DNA from: Liquidambar formosana
Lineage: Eukaryota; Streptophyta; Magnoliopsida; Saxifragales; Altingiaceae
NCBI GenBank assembly: GCA_039720395.1
Contig: JBBPBK010000041.1
Span: 1 to 64,000 of the forward strand
DNA: 64,000 nucleotides
Direction of reading: 5' to 3'
Of the stretch, positions 23,403 through 35,501 are shown piece after piece. A program made the position numbers and the translations under genes. Position 1 is the first letter of the stretch, and every line of letters begins with the position of its first letter. The notes under the pieces are model-generated. The model was not told the origin of the DNA, made no database searches, and was given only the letters and a program-made list of their open reading frames with translations.

Positions 23403-24782
23403 TCAGTAACTCATTTTCTCTGCAATTTCAATCTGTTCTTTGAGAGTGTCATAAAGGGTCTCAACAAGATTGAGTAGGAATCCATCTGAACCATGTTTTG
23501 CCAACAAGGAAACAGCTACTGGAAGATTATCATACAGGCCTAGTGGTATGCTTACCTGTGGATACATATTTCCAAAGCTGGTTAAAATGTCTCACGATAA
23601 TCAAGGAAGGAAAAACAAGATCATTGTGAGTTTGCATGAGAGAGAGAGAGAGAGAGACCTGACAGAAACCAGATATTCCAGCTATGGACAGCAAGCTGAA
23701 AGCCCTTACACGAAAAGTTTCGAGCCTAGTTGCCTCTGTTTGTAGTTTTGGCGGCGGCCCAGGAACAGCAGGGATTGCGAGGATACCAGAATCCTAAATA
23801 TACAAGGGGAAATAACAGTAAAAGTGAATTTATGAGACCAGTGGTGTCTTTCTATTTTCTTACTATGAGTTGCTTGTGACCTGTGAGAGTATATCAAGAA
23901 TTCCCATAATACAGATATGCTCCTGGAAATTAGTTCCTCCATAAATATATTTATAAGCTAGAGACAAAGAATGAGATTTGATCTATCAAATAGGCATGTT
24001 TTCATGATTTTAACCTTACGCAAATCCAATTATTGACAGTTTGACACCAATCTGAGAATAGAGGGTAAGGAAATTGAAAATAGGGCTCTAATTGAAATTT
24101 GGGAGAAGTAGATCCTAAAAAATATATTGCAGAACTTCCAATTACAATTTTCTTGCAGCAGAACAATGCACATATTTTATTTGTTCATTACAAATCTGCA
24201 TTTTCTTTAAATGATGAAAAATGGATTTCTTTTCTGTTCTTCGGATGCCATTTTCCAGTGAATAGGCAGGACTTACCAGCTTCATTGAGTCCAAGTTATG
24301 TAGATTCTTCAAACAGCTCAATAATATTAGAATTGTTGTGGTCCCCACCACCCCCCACCCACCCTTTTTCACTTCTTCCCCAGAGAAACCAAATGGAGCC
24401 TAAATGACTATCAAGCAACTAGAATCATGTCAATTTCACTTCTAAATTATAGAGATTTTGAGCAAACCATTCAGATCAGGAACTCTTGATCAAACAAGAA
24501 AGCACTTTGAATTTTCAGTGCCTCAAAGCCCTTAGGTTAGGTTCATGTCCTTATATATGGAAAAAAAGGTGTCCAGATCAGCAGCATACACAAATATACA
24601 CACGACCATCACAAATACATGTAGCATAATATAAATATAAATTACACCGCATTAAAGGCTCGCAACATTTATGTAATTCATCCATTAAAAAGTTCATCAA
24701 AAGCTTAAAAAAAATTTCCCAAACATTTTGAAGTGTGGGAATATCGCAGCTCCAAATACTAGAAACTTTTGCTCGTGAAACT

Positions 24783-24830
<48 letters not shown>

Positions 24831-27800
24831 CCCAAGTAAAGCAGTTAGAGCAGCACGTAGCTCAGCCTTCACAGAGTGACAGACATCAATGTATTCGTCT
24901 GTTGACCTAATGGCTTCCCATACCCGTTCTGATATTCCTGGACCTAAATCAGGTTTGACTGTACTGACCCATTCTCCATGGTTATTCTTGAATTCATACC
25001 TATGCTTCAAACGGTAATTGAATTCAAGGGTCAACAATTAAAACAGAATCATATCAATATCACAATTATCATTTAAGCCAGTAGTTGAATCAATTTAGCT
25101 TCCTAGCAAATTCTGTTCACGATTTGCACCTTTGAAGCAACCTCATGGCACCTGAAAGTGCTACCAAGGACGGTATATTATATTCTTGATTTTCACATCT
25201 TGTACTCATGAAATGCTTCAAACTAGGAACTTTGTCCCTAACATAGTCCCCAAGGATTTCACGCTTTACAACTTGGCCTGCACTAGTAAATACATAAAGT
25301 AACATCTCAATCAATAAGAAACAAATCAGTATGAATGCTCAGGATACATTTGAACATTGCCAAAATGAAATTTAACCTTGTATTTGACAGCATTTCTAAT
25401 TAATGAACAAATTCTCGTTTCTTCATAGCATTTGAGATTAATCCATTTTGTGGCATTTTATGGGAAAAAAGAGAGGAAATGGTCTAATCTTCTAGAATGA
25501 ATCATATACATATGATGAAGTCATCCTAGAGGTGGATGAGCGACTCTCTATGGGAATTGAAATGGAGTCATTTAAATTAAGTACAGTGTATGAGCTCTAA
25601 ATACCCACTAATGGAACTAGACAAATAGCATAGTCATATAATAAATCCACTTACCCCCAAATAACTTCTCAACTGATTTAACAAGAACTTGAGTTACCCG
25701 ATCACTTGGAACGCTTAGAAGCTGGAAACAATCTTCCGGAATGATAATCTGAGTAGGTCTGACAGGATGAAAATCGGGCAATTGCAGTAGCACGCGCCCA
25801 ACTTGATTCAAGATCACAGGATTTCTAGCGAACCATCCTATAAGAATACTTGGTGTCAAAGGAATGACTAGCCAAAGAAAAGAGTGATATAGGTAGCTGA
25901 CCATCCTATTTTATGAAGTATTAGATGTTATTAAGAATGAAAATACAATAATTTCCCGGATTAATGAGTACAAGTTAATACCTAGAAAGCTGACACATAG
26001 TTTGCAATAATTGGAAAAAAAAAAAAATCTAAAGAGTCACTGAAATTAGGGAAAATTCAAACTAAAATTTCACCACATGTTAGCTTGTTGGGTCCACAGT
26101 TATTTCAAATGCCTTTTAAACCAGAGAAACACAAATCTATTGAGAATATCACTGTTGGGATATAATTTGCACTTAGATATTTCAAGAGCATAGTAGTTTT
26201 TCACCAGACATATTAAATTAAAAGGAAAATAGTTCAAACTGAAGCCATTATGGTGTTGGGTCCTTACCCACAGTATCGAAACTTTGAGCCATAGGGGTAA
26301 CTCCAGCAGTAGAAATAATACCATGTGAAGGCCGAAACCCAAAAATCCCACAAAATGATGCAGGGACTCTTACACTTCCTCCTGTGTCAGTACCTGTAAT
26401 AGAGAAAACCTTTTCCTTCTACTGATTAAGGATATACCAAAAACCACCACAGCTTTTCTACAAAAGAAAAACATACCCAAGGAGAAATCCACAAGCTTTG
26501 CACCAACTGCAACAGCAGATCCACTAGAAGATCCTCCAGGTACACGATCTGGTGCACATGGATTTGTGGGTGTGCCATAATGTTTGTTTTCTCCATTTAT
26601 ACTGTCAGAAGAAAGTTATTCAGTAAAAAAAATTACAAAAGATTATTTAAAAATAAAAGGAAAATGTGAATATAAAAGACTATGTGAGAACCTTAAGCCA
26701 TCTAAGAGCATTTGGAAACCTCCTAACACTGAAGTTATTCAATTTTGTGTTTCATAGCATTCAAATTCACCATTTCTTTTTTTCAGAATGGGATGATTTT
26801 GGAAATAAGTGGTTATATCACAAAAAATAGAAGAGATGTCCCAATTTTATCAAGTGTATACTACCAGATGAAGTGGTTCCATTTCCTATGTCCCCAAAAG
26901 TCAGATAATTGAAATGTGAACAAAAAAACAGATAATTTGTTTCAAATGCTGCGAAAAAAGATATTGAATTCAATTATTTCCACATGGTCTCCAAATGCTC
27001 TTTAAATAATGAAATTTGTCATTAAAAATAACGGTGTCACTAAGCTTAATAATAAAGTATGACCATCCACAATAATATCTATATAATTTGATCCTAGACA
27101 TTTTTGACGTTGGAATTTAACATAATTTAACATAAATACCTCATTGTTCATTTGTTCCTTTAAAAAACAGTAGCCATTTTATTATGTCTTTGAAAAGGAT
27201 GGACCAATGCTATTGGGGAAATTCCATAAAACAGATTCGGTTTGAGACTTAATCTGCATGAATTTGGAACTAGTTAAGGATTGTTCTTTGGAAAGCAGAG
27301 AAATTCAATAAAACAGCTTCAACACGTTACTTAAAATCTTGAAATCAACATTGGGAAATCATTGGGCAATGGCTATTTAGGTAAATTAAGGATCACATAA
27401 TCCAATGAAACAATGAAGAGTCATTCACTATTAAGTCATCACACTTGTAGTCATCTCATGCAACTGTAATGAGTTCTTAAGTGAAACGGGCAAAATCAAA
27501 AGTGGCTTCATAATTCTAACCTGTATGCCATTTCATCCATGCCAGTTTTACCAACACAAGTGGCACCTCCTCTTAAGACTGCTAAAACAGCTGGAGCCGT
27601 TGATGTGGCGGCAGGATGAGTCCTCGCCCAGTCAGGATTCCCAAACCCAGTCACATATCCATCCACATCAAATCTGCTTCCATATTTCAAATTAATAAAA
27701 TAAATTTAAAAATGAAAATAAAGAAGCGCTGATATCTTCAAAAAGAACATAGTAAAACCCAATAGGAAAATTTGATTTATAAGTTTGGAGATACATAGAA

Positions 27801-28460
27801 ATTTATGATCCTAGAATTACATAAAACATTTCTGAGCTTGGAAGTACAATAAAAGAAGTATGATATTTTGAATTTCTATATCCACAGCAAATGCACACAC
27901 ACAATCTTGATAAAACCCAATAGCTAAAATTGATGCAGGAGCTTGGAATTACAAAACCCAATAGCTAAAATTGACATATAAGCTTGGAGTTACATAAAGA
28001 TAAGTATGATATTTTTCGCTTTTTATGTAATGACAGCATACTCACAGTGACAATCCTTATCAATTTTTTTTCTTAAAAAAGAACCCAAAAGCTAATATTG
28101 ATGTATGAGCTTGGAATCTGTTTATAACCTACAATCACAGGTTTGTGGCTGGCACAGTGGCACGCTCGCGCGAACAAATCCCCAGAAAAGATTTTTTGGA
28201 CGAAACAGAATCACCAAAAAACAAGCATAAAAACTTGAATTTTTATGTACCCACAAAGCAGGGGAAAAGAAAAAGAGGAGTAATATTATGAAGAAAATCA
28301 ACGAAATTAATTTAATCATATTATCTGAAAGCTGATACAGGGGAACTCACATGTCTTTAACGGCAAAGGTAAGGCCATTCAGGGGAAGTTCATGAGGAGA
28401 AGAGGTTGGTTGCAGAAGGAACTTCTCCATGAAAGCTCCAAAATCCGAGTCTGTTGCCAT
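23403..28460 (-). CDS. AMI1: Amidase 1-like (AMI1 type), copy C, intact
   Basis: Nine exons on the minus strand: 28351-28460, 27521-27673, 26477-26601, 26268-26393, 25655-25837, 25130-25277, 24831-24999, 23659-23793 and 23403-23555 (1302 bp, 433 aa); all junctions are GT-AG and in phase. Amidase-signature family. The Ser-cisSer-Lys triad is in place: K35 (FAVKD), cis-Ser about S112 (PGGSSSGSA) and nucleophile S136 ([11 protein letters not shown]). The FGFRPSHG motif follows. Length and lack of a TPR domain or N-terminal membrane span fit cytosolic AMI1 (about 425 aa), which hydrolyses indole-3-acetamide to the auxin IAA, rather than the Toc64/OEP64 relatives. The start is fixed by '[18 protein letters not shown]'; an in-frame stop lies upstream. 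Substrate is inferred from family. Confidence 0.92.
23638..23657. repeat. (GA)n beside the exon 8 donor, amidase copy C
   Basis: On the coding (minus) strand it reads CAG|gtctctctctct, so the CT tract is part of the start of intron 8. Confidence 0.85.
24784..24828. repeat. (GA)n beside the exon 7 donor, amidase copy C
   Basis: About 22 GA units, which on the coding strand form a CT tract directly after the donor GGG|gtactctctc of intron 7. Confidence 0.9.
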
Positions 28461-29398
28461 GTCTGCTACTGCTCTCTCCGAGTGAGCTCTCTTCCCAGTC
28501 TCTCCGAACAGATAAAGCAAATGTTATCAAGCTGAGCAAAAAACAAATGTTACCAAGGCAACAATTTACGTCTTACAAATAAAAACGCCGTCGTTCCGTA
28601 TTGAACTTGCTTGTGATGTGTATATATTTGTGTACAGAGAAGTTGCCCTGACAAAATCAATTTTCAAAATGTCAATTGGCTCCAGTGAAATTACGATTTT
28701 ATCCCTGTGGTTCTTTGGAAGCAATGATGGAGAACGGGGTTGTGTGGCAGCTGTAGGAGGACAAAGCAGTCATTTTAACGCTTTTGGTTTGGCCAATCCC
28801 TGATCCGATTGGTTGGCTCTAAGACCAACGGTTGAACTTTCGTGTGCAAATTCGGATGAGCAATTGACTTCTTTCACATATGATACCACCATAAAAATTC
28901 CCAAATTCTAAATTATTTCCAATGCCAAATAATTTCCTAAGATGTAAGACTGATATCGCATTTGCTTTGTTTTGTTTTGTTTTAATGTACCATAGCTGGG
29001 TTCAAGATTTTGAAACCTCAATCTCTCCATTTAAGGAGGAGAGATATCACCATGGCTACAAGGTCAGTGGTGAAGCCATATTTGTTGTCAAAGATGGTCC
29101 TACCATGTGTATCCACCCATAAAATTAACCTCTGATCAGACTCAATCAGGAGTAGGAGCCAAAGGAAAGTTCTGGCCCCTAAAGCTAGTCCATGCAGTGT
29201 GAGTTCTTTTGGTTGTTCTGCACTGTTTCATGCAATAAATTAACAGTGTAGTTTGTCAAGTGCCACCTAAAGAATGAAATGTATACATAGAAGGAAGAAG
29301 CGCAGAGCAGCCAAAAATTGTAAACAAGATTACTTTCTGATTTTACATCTTAATGAAGGAAATGTAACTTACAACAATATATTACAGAGAAACCAAAT

Positions 29399-29642
29399 TC
29401 AGTAACTCATTTTCTCGATAATTTCAAACTGTGCTTTGAGAGTGTCATAAAGTGTCTCAACAAGATTCAGTAGGAACCCATCTGAGCCATGTTTTGCCAG
29501 CAAGGAAACTGCCACAGGAAGATTATCATACAGCCCTAGTGGTATGCTTACCTGTGGATTGAACATATTTTTTATGAAGCTAATTAAAACGTCTTATGGT
29601 AATCAAGGTAGGAAAAAATAAGATGAGTTGGCATGCGTGCAT

Positions 29643-29674
<32 letters not shown>

Positions 29675-32600
29675 ACCTGACAAAAACCAGACATTCCAGC
29701 AATGGACAGCAAGTTAAAAGCCCTGACGCGGAAAGTTTCAAATGTAGTTGCCTCTGTTTGTACTTTTGGTGGAGGCCCAGGAACCGCAGGGATTGCAAGG
29801 ATACCAAAATCCTAAATATAGAAAGGGAACAATGGCAAGAGTGAATTCATGTGACAGAAATGGCGTCCTCTATTTTGTTCCTTTAAGTTTCCTGTGCTTG
29901 TGGGAGTCTTCTATCTTGTTTCTATAAGTTGCAGGTGACTAGCTTGTGTGAGTGTATTTACAAAAATTAACAAGAATTTCAAAAATGCAGCTATAGCTCC
30001 ATGAAATTAGTTCTTCCATAAAGATATTGGCAAGCTAGATATAAAGAGAGAGGCTAAATCAAACAAATAAGTATATTTTCATGGTTTATTTGAATCCAAT
30101 TATTGGCATCACTCTGAGAAATATCCAAGAAGTTGAAAATAAGGTTCCATTAGGTATTTGGGAGAAGTAGATCCTGGAAATTATATTGGAAAACTCCAGA
30201 GTACTGTTTTTATTGCACAAGAACAATACAGGTATCCTGTTTATATGGTTCATAACAATTTTGCACTTCCACAAAAATGATGAAAAATGGCTTTCTTTTA
30301 TGTTATTGGGATGCCACTTTCCAGTAATATGCTGGACCTATGAGCTTTATTTATTTATTTATCTTTGGATAATTAGACCTACCAGCTTCATTCAGCTCAA
30401 GTTATGTAGGTTCTTCATATCGTTTAGTAATCTTAGAATCCCAATGACTTGTGTCTCATCCATCTCTATGGACATACAAATTTTTTTCCCAGAGAAACAA
30501 ATGGAGCCTAAATGAATTTATAAAACTAGAATAATGCCAATTTCACTTCTAAATTTAATTTTTTTTTTAGCAAAACATGTCTAAAAACAGGACAAATCTT
30601 CTACAACAAAGAATATAGTTTATCTTGAACATTCTATTTTTTACACACAAAAAAAAAAAAAAGAAAAAAAAAAAGAAAAGAAGCATCTTTTCAGTGCCTC
30701 AATTCCCTTAGATAAGATTCATATTTTCTTCATATATATATATATATATATATATATCTAATACCTACATATACACACAAACACATATACATATAATTTA
30801 TACCACACTTAATGCTCACAACATTTTATGTAATCCATCCACTGGAAAGCTAAACAAAAAAAGAAATCCCCAACATTTTTTAGAGAGAGAGAGTACCCCA
30901 AGTAAAGCAGTTAGAGCAGCGCGTAGTTCAGTCTTCACAGAGTGACATACATCAATGTTTTCACCTGTTGACCTAATGGCTTCCCATACCTGTTCTGATA
31001 TTCCCGGACCTAAATCAGGTTTGACTGTACTGACCCATTCACCATGGTTATTCTTGAATTCATACCTATGCTTCAAATGGTAATTAAGGTTAAAAGTTAA
31101 ATGGAATCATAGCATATCACAATTATCATTTAAGCCACTGTTTAAATCAATTAGCTCTCTAGCAAATTCTGTTTATGATTTGCACCTTACATGTGACCGC
31201 ATGGCATCTGAAATTGCTGCCAACGATGGTATATTATATACTTCATTTTCTCTTCCTGTGCTCATGAGATGCTTCAAACTAGGAACTTTGTCCCTAATAT
31301 AGTCCCCAAGGATTTCATGCTTTACACTAAGGCCTGCAATAATAAATTCATAAAGAAACATCTCACACAATGAGAAAAAGATCAGTATGAACACCAAGGA
31401 TGCATTTGAACATCGCCAAAATGAAAATTAACCATGTTGCATTTCACAACATTTCTTAACAGCATAAGAATGAACCTTTTTGTGGCTTTGGGGGGGGGAG
31501 TGGGGGAATTAAAGGGAAAAAAAAGTAAAAAATGAAAAAAAGAAAAAAGAAAAAAAGGCAATGGTCTAATCTTCTACAATGAATCATGTACATATAATGA
31601 ATTCATCCTAGAGGCAGATGAGTGACTAAGTAACTATGGATATTAAAATTTAGTCTTTAAATTCAGTAAAGTGTATAAGCTCTAAATGCTCACTAATGGA
31701 ACTCGACAAATAATATGGTCATCTAATAAACTCACTTACCCCCAAATAACTTCTGGAATGATTTAATAAGAACTTGAGTAACCCAATCATTTGGAATGCT
31801 TAGAAGCTGGAAACAATCTTCTGGAATAATAATCTGACTAGGTCTGACAGGATTCACATTAGGCAATTGCAGTAGCACACGCCCAACTCGATTCAAGATT
31901 GCAGGATCCCTAGCAAACCATCCTATAGGAGAACTTGGTGTCAAAAGAATGACTAGCCAAAGAAAGGAGTGTTATGGGTTAGCTGACCATCCTATTTTAC
32001 AAAGTAGTAGATGTAATTAATAATAAAATGCATAAATTGCCTGGATTAGTGCAGTACAAGTTAATACCCAGGTAGCTGACACATAACTCACAATCATTTG
32101 AAGTTTAAAAATGGAAAAAAGGAAGAAGAATTTCTAAACAGCTACTGAAATTCGAAAAAATCCAAACTAAAATTTGATCATTTGTTCCACATGTTTGCTT
32201 GTCGGGTCCACAGATGTTTGAAATGCCTTTTAAACCAGGGCAACACAAATCCATCAAGAACATCACTGTTGTGACATAATTTGCACTTTATGTCTCTCAA
32301 GAGCAGAGTTGAATTTTCTTTAGACATATTGAATTGAAAGGAAAATGGTTCAAAACTGAAGCCATTATGCTGTTGGGATCCTTACCCACAGTATCAAAAC
32401 TCTGAGCCAGAGGAATAACTCCAGCAGTAGAAACAATGCCATGTGATGGCCGAAACCCAAAAATTCCACAAAATGATGCAGGGGCTCTGACACTTCCTCC
32501 TGTGTCAGTACCTGCAATAGAGAAAACCTTTCTCTTCAACTAATTAAGGATATATATTAAAAACCACCACAAGTTTTCCAAGCACAAAAAAAACATACCC

Positions 32601-33894
32601 AAGGAGAAATCTACAAGCATCGCACCAACTGCAACTGCAGATCCACTAGAAGAACCTCCAGGTACACGATCTGGTGCACATGGATTTGTGGGTGTGCCAT
32701 AATGTTTGTTTTCTCCAGTTATACTACCAGAAAAATTTTACTCAGTAATTAAAGTTATGAAATATTTTTGGAAGTTTCAAAAGAAAATGTGAATACTAAA
32801 AACTAGGAGAGAACCTTAAACCATCTACGAGCTTTTGGAAACCTCCTAAAACTGAAGTGATTCAGTTTTGTGTTCTGAATCATTCAAGTGCACAATTTAA
32901 TCGAGTGATTTTGAAAACAAATGGAGACAGCACAAAGAAATTGAAGGGATGTCCCAATTTTTTTGAGTATATACTACAAGACATAGTGGTTTCATTTCCT
33001 ATGTTTCAAAAATCAGATAATTTTATCTTATGTGTATGCAAAACAGATAATTTGTTTTAAAATTCTGTAAAAAATGATATTGAATTGAATCATTTCATGT
33101 GGTCTCCAATTGCTCCCTTAGAAAATGAAAGTTTCCATTAAATTAACAGTGTCGCTAAGCTTAACAATCAAGTCAATGGAGTGAAGCGTCTCAAATCGCA
33201 CCAACTAGTTATATCTAATGTTTTGACAGATGAACTGTATACTTTCATATTAAACAACTAAAAATGAAAGATAAAAATTGGTTGGTTCTTTGAAAAGTTG
33301 GGGAATTCCATAAAATAGCTTTAACATGTAATTGAAATTTTGAAATCAAAGTTGAACAAAATCATTGGCTATTAGTTAAGTAGTGAAAAATAATCCAATG
33401 CAATAATAAAGAGTCATTCACTATGAAGTTGTCACACTTGTGTGCGTCTCATGAAAGAATAATGCGTTCTTAAAATCGAATGAGAAAACCCAAAATTGGG
33501 TTTATAATTCTAACCTGTATGCCATTTCATCCATGACAGTTTTACCAACACAAGTGGCACCCCCTCTTAAGATGGCTAAAACAGCAGGAGCCGTTGATGT
33601 GGCAGCCGGATGAGTACTTGCCCAGTCGGGATTCCCAAACCCAGTCACATATCCATCCACATCAAATCTGCTCCCATATTCCAAATTAATAAAATAGATT
33701 TTAAAAATAAAAATAAAAATAAAGAACCACTCATAGCTTTAAGAGAATATAAATAAAACCGAATAATTTTGATGTATAAAGTTGGAGTTACTTAGAAAAT
33801 TTATGAGCATAGAATTACATGAAAAATTTCTTTGTTTGGAATTACAATAAAAGAAGTACTATATGATATCTTGAATTTTATGTACCCACAAAAC

Positions 33895-33925
<31 letters not shown>

Positions 33926-34336
33926 ACCTGGATTAAACCCAATAGCTAATCTAGATTAAACCCAATAAGAATTACAAAATCTGAAAGCTAAAATTGATGT
34001 ATGAACTTGGAATTACATAAAAAGAAGTATTCCCAACAAACAAACATACAAACACACTACCCTTACAAGAATATAAACAAAACCCAATAGCTAATATTTA
34101 TGCATGAGCTTGGAATCACAGCAAAAAAGAAAAAAAAAAAAAGCCAAATATAATATTGAGAATTTTTTTGTACCCACAAGAAAAGAAGAAGAGAGAGATT
34201 CTGAAAGCTGATACAGAAGCACTCACATGTCTTTAACGGCAAAGGTTAGGCCATTTAGGGGAAGTTCGCGAGGAGAAGAGCTTGGTTGCAGAAGGAATTT
34301 CTCCATGAAAGCACCAAAATCTGAGTCTGTTGCCAT
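29399..34336 (-). CDS. AMI1: Amidase 1-like (AMI1 type), copy B, intact
   Basis: Nine exons on the minus strand: 34227-34336, 33515-33667, 32599-32723, 32386-32511, 31740-31922, 31186-31333, 30897-31065, 29677-29811 and 29399-29551 (1302 bp, 433 aa), with exon lengths identical to copy C. The catalytic context is retained: K35, [18 protein letters not shown] and FGFRPSHG. It appears closest to copy C; differences include 'SHVR' in place of 'LLQR' at the end of exon 6 and SITGEN for SINGEN. Predicted to be an active indole-3-acetamide-type amidase by family. The frame stays open upstream of the normal ATG to another ATG at 34603 (89 extra residues), which includes a hydrophobic stretch 'ATSLVALLVCLTIL'; copy C has a stop there, so the standard start is preferred. 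Confidence 0.92.
29643..29670. repeat. (GA)n near the exon 8 donor, amidase copy B
   Basis: GA tract starting 6 bp inside intron 8 (coding strand CAG|gttctgtctctctc), at the same place as in copies C and A. Confidence 0.85.
33895..33924. repeat. (CA)n microsatellite in intron 1 of amidase copy B
   Basis: CACACACA tract with one interruption; copies C and A have shorter CA-rich stretches in the same intron. Confidence 0.8.
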
Positions 34337-34340
34337 GTCT

Positions 34341-35160
34341 ACTACTGCTCTTTCTGAGTGAGCTCTTCTCAGTATTGTCAAACAGACTAGTAATGCTACC
34401 AGAGAAGTTGCGTTGACAAAATCAGTTTTCAAAATATCAATTGGCTCCGTCTGAATGACGATTTTATCCCTGTAAATATTTGGAAGAAATGTTGGAGATT
34501 GGAGAAGGTGGATCTGTTGGCGGCTATACGAAGACAAAGCAATGCCCTGTGGAGTTGGTCCAAGTGTCCAAGAGTCGGCCCCTAAAGTTTTTGGTTTCTT
34601 CATCCTTTAGCCCTGTGCATTGACTTCTTTGAAAATCTTCAACACCCGCAATACGCCTTTGGGAGATTGAAACATGTTTTTTCGCCTTTTTCAATTTATT
34701 TATTTATTTATTTATTTTGCGTTCATTTGCTTTCCGAGAAAGTCGTAAGAAAATGCAATTCTCCCGTGATGTTTTTTCTTTTTTTTAAAAATGTAGGATG
34801 TTTCTCTGAAAGAAATATTTTTCTACTGGAAAGAGAGTGATGGGACTAGAAAATTTCCCATGATAACTAAATGCACGAAAATTGAAGAAGAGTGATTAAA
34901 CTTCTTAAAACTGAAAATAAATAATGATAATAACAATCAGTTGGAGTTGATAGTTCTATATAGTTTCATGCAATACATTGACGGCCGTGGTCATTTTTGT
35001 TACAGTGCAGTGTCGGACAAATTTGCAAACACAACAAAATATCTGCTGATTTTACATCTTATTGCAGGAAATATTACTTACATTTATATATTACAAAAAG
35101 AAAAAAAAAGAACACTCCGATTTTGTTTCCAAGATAACATAGCCCGGCCTAAACTCTGAT
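34341..35160. other. Spacer between amidase copies B and A
   Basis: Contains the 5' flank of copy B, a (TTTA)n stretch (about 34696-34720) and the 3' flank of copy A from about 34940. No separate gene is seen. Confidence 0.4.
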
Positions 35161-35168
35161 TCAGTAAC

Positions 35169-35433
35169 TCATTTCTTGGCAATTTCAACCTGTTCTTTGA
35201 GAGTGTCATAAAGGGTCTCAACAAGATTGAGTAGGAACCCGTCTGAACCATGTTTCGCCAACAAGGAAACTGATACAGGAAGATTGTCATAAAGCCCAAG
35301 TGGTATGCTCACCTGTGGATTGAACATATTTCCCAAGAAGCAAATGAAGAATTCGACAAATTTGTTGTGGCAATCAAGGAAGGGAAAAATAAGATCATCG
35401 TGTGTACGTGTGTGTGTGTGTGCGCCTGTGTGC

Positions 35434-35501
<68 letters not shown>

